DNA of 8,276 nucleotides from assembly GCF_946886105.1 (NCBI RefSeq), contig NZ_CAMPHV010000084.1:1-8276 (forward strand), read 5' to 3'. The translations under genes were made by a program, and so were the position numbers. This stretch comes from an uncultured Pseudomonas sp. (GTDB lineage Bacteria > Pseudomonadota > Gammaproteobacteria > Pseudomonadales > Pseudomonadaceae). Shown piece by piece: positions 6,249-8,276 of this stretch; the stretch's first letter is position 1, and each line of letters opens with the position of its first letter. The notes under the pieces were generated by a model. The model was not told the origin of the DNA. It searched no databases and saw nothing but the letters and a program-made list of their open reading frames with translations.

Positions 6249-7381
6249 GTCAAGTGTGTGTGTTTCTGCCGCCCAACGCCTGTTTCGAGGTCAGCGCCGA
6301 TCTGCTGGTGCGGCGCGTGCAGGCGGAGCGCAGCGAGTCTTTGCCGTTTGCCGAGGCGGTTGCGGGCTTGAGTGGCGCCTGGAGCCTGGTATTGCCGGTC
6401 GAGGTGGTCACCGCTTGTGCGGTGCGTTTACCGACGCAAAAGACCCGTTGGCTACGTCAGGCCCTACCGTTCGCGGTGGAGGAACTGTTGGCCGAGGATG
6501 TCGAGCAATTGCACCTGGCCCTCGGCGAGCAGCTCGAGGATGGCCGGCATCGGGTGTTCGCCATTCGCCGCAGTTGGCTGGAGGACTGGCTGGCGCTTTG
6601 CCCGACAGCGCCACAGATGATTGCCGTGGATGCCGATCTGCTGCCCCATGAAGGCACGCAACTGCTGCAATTGGGGTCGCGTTGGCTGCTCGGCGGCGCC
6701 GATGTTGCACGCATGGCGCTCAACGGCGAGGAGTGGTCGGGGCTGGCGGCGGTGTGCCCGCATCCGCATGTCGCCTACCCGGCAGCGCAGCAATCGGCGT
6801 TACAGCCGGTCGATGAAAGCCATGAGTTGGCCGATGCCTATCACTGGCTGGCGCAGCAGGGCGTGCGTAACAACCTGGCCCAGGGTGAGTTCGCCATCCG
6901 TACCAGTAGCGGCGACTGGCAGCGTTGGCGCCCGTTGCTCGGTTTGCTCGGTCTATGGCTGGTGCTGCAGTGGGGCTTCAATCTGGCCCAAGGCTGGCAT
7001 TTACAGCGCGAGGCCGACGCCTACGCCCAGGCCAGTGCGGCGCTCTACCGCGAACTGTTTCCCGAGGATAGCAAGCTGGTCAACCTGCGTGCGCAGCTGG
7101 ATCAGCACCTGGAAGCGGGTGGCGGCAGCGGCCAGGGGCGCTTGCTCGGCATGCTCGCCGAGGTGAGTCAGGCGCTGCTTGCAGAGGGCACGCCCGTGAC
7201 GATCGAACAATTGGATTTCAGCGATATTCGCGGCGACCTGGCCATGCAGGTGCAGGCGCCGGGCTTTGCCGAATTGGAGCGCCTGCGTGAACGTTTGCAG
7301 GAAAACGGTTTGGCGGTGCAGATGGGCTCGGCCAGTCGAGAAACGGCTGGCGTCAGCGCGCGCCTGGTGATCGGAGGATGA
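6245..7381 (+). CDS. xcpY: T2SS assembly platform protein GspL/XcpY
   Basis: A 378-residue bitopic inner-membrane protein that anchors the XcpR ATPase and partners XcpZ. Residues 1 to about 228 form the cytoplasmic actin-like domain. LPTQKTRWLRQALPFAVEELLAED, a typical GspL stretch, is quoted here in parts: LPTQKTRWLRQALPF then AVEELLAED. One membrane segment follows near 231-249 (LLGLLGLWLVLQWGFNLAQ). The remaining ~130 residues are periplasmic and should contain the ferredoxin-like dimerisation domain. The start at ATG 6245 overlaps the xcpX stop as ATGA, and the length matches the family. No unusual residues are seen. Confidence 0.94.
   Translation: MSQVCVFLPPNACFEVSADLLVRRVQAERSESLPFAEAVAGLSGAWSLVLPVEVVTACAVRLPTQKTRWLRQALPFAVEELLAEDVEQLHLALGEQLEDGRHRVFAIRRSWLEDWLALCPTAPQMIAVDADLLPHEGTQLLQLGSRWLLGGADVARMALNGEEWSGLAAVCPHPHVAYPAAQQSALQPVDESHELADAYHWLAQQGVRNNLAQGEFAIRTSSGDWQRWRPLLGLLGLWLVLQWGFNLAQGWHLQREADAYAQASAALYRELFPEDSKLVNLRAQLDQHLEAGGGSGQGRLLGMLAEVSQALLAEGTPVTIEQLDFSDIRGDLAMQVQAPGFAELERLRERLQENGLAVQMGSASRETAGVSARLVIGG
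7373..7377 (+). promoter_or_regulatory. Ribosome binding site deciding the xcpZ start
   Basis: GGAGG directly abuts ATG 7378 (no spacer) but lies 6 nt from ATG 7384, the normal spacing. This favours the second ATG as the xcpZ start. Confidence 0.6.
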
Positions 7382-7383
7382 AT

Positions 7384-7908
7384 ATGAGTCGCCTGCAAGC
7401 CCTGAAAAATCCCTTTGCCGAGCAATTGGAGAGTTCGCAGTTATTGCAACGCTGGCGCGGCCTGGCCCCACGCGATCGCTTATCGTTGAGCCTGTTGGCT
7501 GGGTTTCTGCTGCTGGTGATCCTCTACTTGATGCTGTGGCAACCCGCCCAGCAGAGGCTGGCCGCCGCGCGCAGCGCATTCGAGCAGCAGCGTGCCCTGT
7601 ATACCTACCTGCAAGCCAAGGAGCCCCTGGCCCGCAGCTTGGCCAGTAAACCCCGGGTCGAGCTCGATCCCGCGCGCTTGCAAGGATTGGTGACGGCCAG
7701 CGCCACCGAGCAAGGCCTGGCGGTCGAGCGCATGGACAGCGAGGGCGACGGTTCGGTCCAGGTCAGCCTGCAGGCCGCACCTTTCGCGCAACTGTTGCGT
7801 TGGTTCGCCGTGCTGGAAGAGCAGGGCGTGCAGATCACCGAAGCCGGGTTGGACCGTAGCGAGGAGAACAAGGTGGCCGCGCGTCTGACCTTGCGGGTGG
7901 CGCTGTAA
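7384..7908 (+). CDS. xcpZ: T2SS assembly platform protein GspM/XcpZ
   Basis: A 174-residue bitopic inner-membrane protein that stabilises GspL and completes the platform. A short cytoplasmic N-terminus (containing WRGLAPRDR) leads into one membrane helix at about 33-52 (LSLSLLAGFLLLVILYLMLW). A periplasmic domain follows, starting with a helical QPAQQRLAAARSAFEQQRAL and ending in a ferredoxin-like region (FAQLLRWFAVLEEQGVQITE is typical of GspM). I chose ATG 7384 for its well-spaced GGAGG. ATG 7378 adds only Met-Asn and would make a 4-nt overlap like the other genes. It is the last gene of the operon, and no gspN follows, as is normal in Pseudomonas. Confidence 0.94.
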   Translation: MSRLQALKNPFAEQLESSQLLQRWRGLAPRDRLSLSLLAGFLLLVILYLMLWQPAQQRLAAARSAFEQQRALYTYLQAKEPLARSLASKPRVELDPARLQGLVTASATEQGLAVERMDSEGDGSVQVSLQAAPFAQLLRWFAVLEEQGVQITEAGLDRSEENKVAARLTLRVAL

Positions 7909-8054
7909 ATCTCGAGAGCAAGTTTCGGAAAAAGTCTCGGGAATGCCCAGAAATGGTTCGTGACGAGGTGGCGGCGCACTGCGTTTGGGCGCCCGCCATG
8001 GCTGTTTCGAGTGCCCGGATAATCCGCCTCGAGAGAAAAAACTTAAGGAAAGTA
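7909..8054 (+). other. Intergenic region between xcpZ and the tRNA genes
   Basis: No convincing gene. A GC-rich imperfect hairpin, GGCGGCGC (7970-7977) and GCGCCCGCC (7989-7997, one bulged C), sits about 60 nt after the xcpZ stop but has no T-tract, so it is not a clear intrinsic terminator. It could stabilise the 3' end or mark factor-dependent termination. An 8-bp direct repeat CTCGAGAG lies at 7911-7918 and 8028-8035. The A-rich stretch 8034-8050 just upstream of the tRNA promoter could act as an UP element. Confidence 0.45.
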
Positions 8055-8083
8055 TTGACTTAGGTTAGACCCCACAGTAGATT
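8055..8083 (+). promoter_or_regulatory. Sigma-70 promoter of the tRNA-Val/tRNA-Asp unit
   Basis: TTGACT (8055-8060, 5 of 6) and TAGATT (8078-8083, 4 of 6) are separated by exactly 17 bp. A GC-only discriminator (GCGCGCC, 8084-8090) follows, the arrangement seen at stable-RNA promoters under stringent control. Transcription should start near 8090, about 13 nt before the tRNA-Val 5' end. An A-rich run precedes the -35 element. Confidence 0.75.
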
Positions 8084-8102
8084 GCGCGCCTCGCAAGGCG
8101 AT

Positions 8103-8178
8103 GGGTGATTAGCTCAGCCGGGAGAGCATCTGCCTTACAAGCAGAGGGTCGGCGGTTCGATCCCGTCATCACCCACCA
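8103..8178 (+). tRNA. tRNA-Val (anticodon UAC)
   Basis: A 76-nt gene with full cloverleaf. The acceptor arms GGGTGAT (8103-8109) and ATCACCC (8168-8174) pair perfectly, and the CCA end is encoded (ACCA 8175-8178). The anticodon stem TCTGC/GCAGA encloses loop CTTACAA with anticodon TAC at 8136-8138. The T arm carries GGTTCGATCC. It decodes GUA and other valine codons by wobble. Confidence 0.97.
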
Positions 8179-8205
8179 TTCTTTGCGAATGTTAGATGAA
8201 AAATT

Positions 8206-8221
8206 TCGGACGCAAGTCCGA
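8206..8221 (+). repeat. GNRA-loop hairpin between the two tRNAs
   Basis: TCGGAC (8206-8211) and GTCCGA (8216-8221) pair perfectly around a GCAA tetraloop, in the 50-nt spacer between the tRNA genes. There is no T-tract after it, so it is more likely a structure in the joint precursor, perhaps near a processing site, than a terminator. Confidence 0.4.
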
Positions 8222-8228
8222 CCGACGC

Positions 8229-8276
8229 GCAGCGGTAGTTCAGTCGGTTAGAATACCGGCCTGTCACGCCGGGGGT
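8229..8276 (+). tRNA. tRNA-Asp (anticodon GUC), 5' part, cut by window end
   Basis: The first 48 nt of a tRNA: acceptor strand GCAGCGG (8229-8235), D arm with AGTTCAGTCGGTTAGAAT, and a perfect anticodon stem CCGGC/GCCGG around loop CTGTCAC with anticodon GTC at 8263-8265. The variable loop begins at GGGGT, and the T arm and 3' acceptor lie beyond the window. It is probably co-transcribed with tRNA-Val. Confidence 0.93.

Noticed and set aside
7970..7997. Intrinsic terminator after xcpZ
   Set aside because: The stem is GC-rich but imperfect, with an 11-nt loop, and no T-run follows, so it is kept only as a hairpin.

Overview
The window is chromosomal DNA from a Pseudomonas-type gammaproteobacterium. 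It carries a type II secretion system (T2SS, general secretory pathway) operon of the Xcp type. Nine consecutive plus-strand genes occupy about 333-7908, in the order gspE-F-G-H-I-J-K-L-M (xcpR-S-T-U-V-W-X-Y-Z). The high-GC codon use, the protein sequences (an almost canonical XcpT mature domain, for example), the gene order and the absence of gspN all point to Pseudomonas. The species cannot be fixed from the sequence alone.

Layout: bases 1-77 hold the last codons of an unidentified plus-strand gene, followed by a terminator-like hairpin with a T-tract (94-130). About 200 bp of more AT-rich non-coding DNA contains a candidate sigma-70 promoter (241-270) for the operon. xcpR (ATPase) and xcpS (inner-membrane platform) overlap by 1 nt. 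Next comes an unusual stretch of about 130 bp (roughly 3092-3206) full of inverted and direct repeats, just ahead of the major pseudopilin gene xcpT, which lacks an ATG start. xcpU, V, W and X (minor pseudopilins), then xcpY and xcpZ (assembly platform), follow in a tight chain of ATGA overlaps. After about 190 bp of intergenic DNA with a strong stable-RNA promoter come tRNA-Val(UAC) and the first 48 nt of tRNA-Asp(GUC), which is cut by the window end.

How the genes work together: XcpR hydrolyses ATP at the cytoplasmic face, docked on XcpY and linked to XcpS and XcpZ in the inner membrane. This drives assembly of a pseudopilus made of XcpT and capped by an XcpU/V/W/X tip, which pushes folded exoproteins through the outer-membrane secretin. 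The secretin (XcpQ/GspD), its coupling protein (XcpP/GspC) and the prepilin peptidase (PilD/XcpA) are not in this window. In P. aeruginosa xcpP-xcpQ lie divergently next to xcpR. Here that position holds the end of a different gene, so the neighbourhood differs.

No wholly new system is visible. The points most worth a second look are the palindromic repeat element between xcpS and xcpT with its effect on the xcpT start, the alanine in place of the usual glycine at the XcpV prepilin cleavage site, and the altered upstream neighbourhood of the operon.
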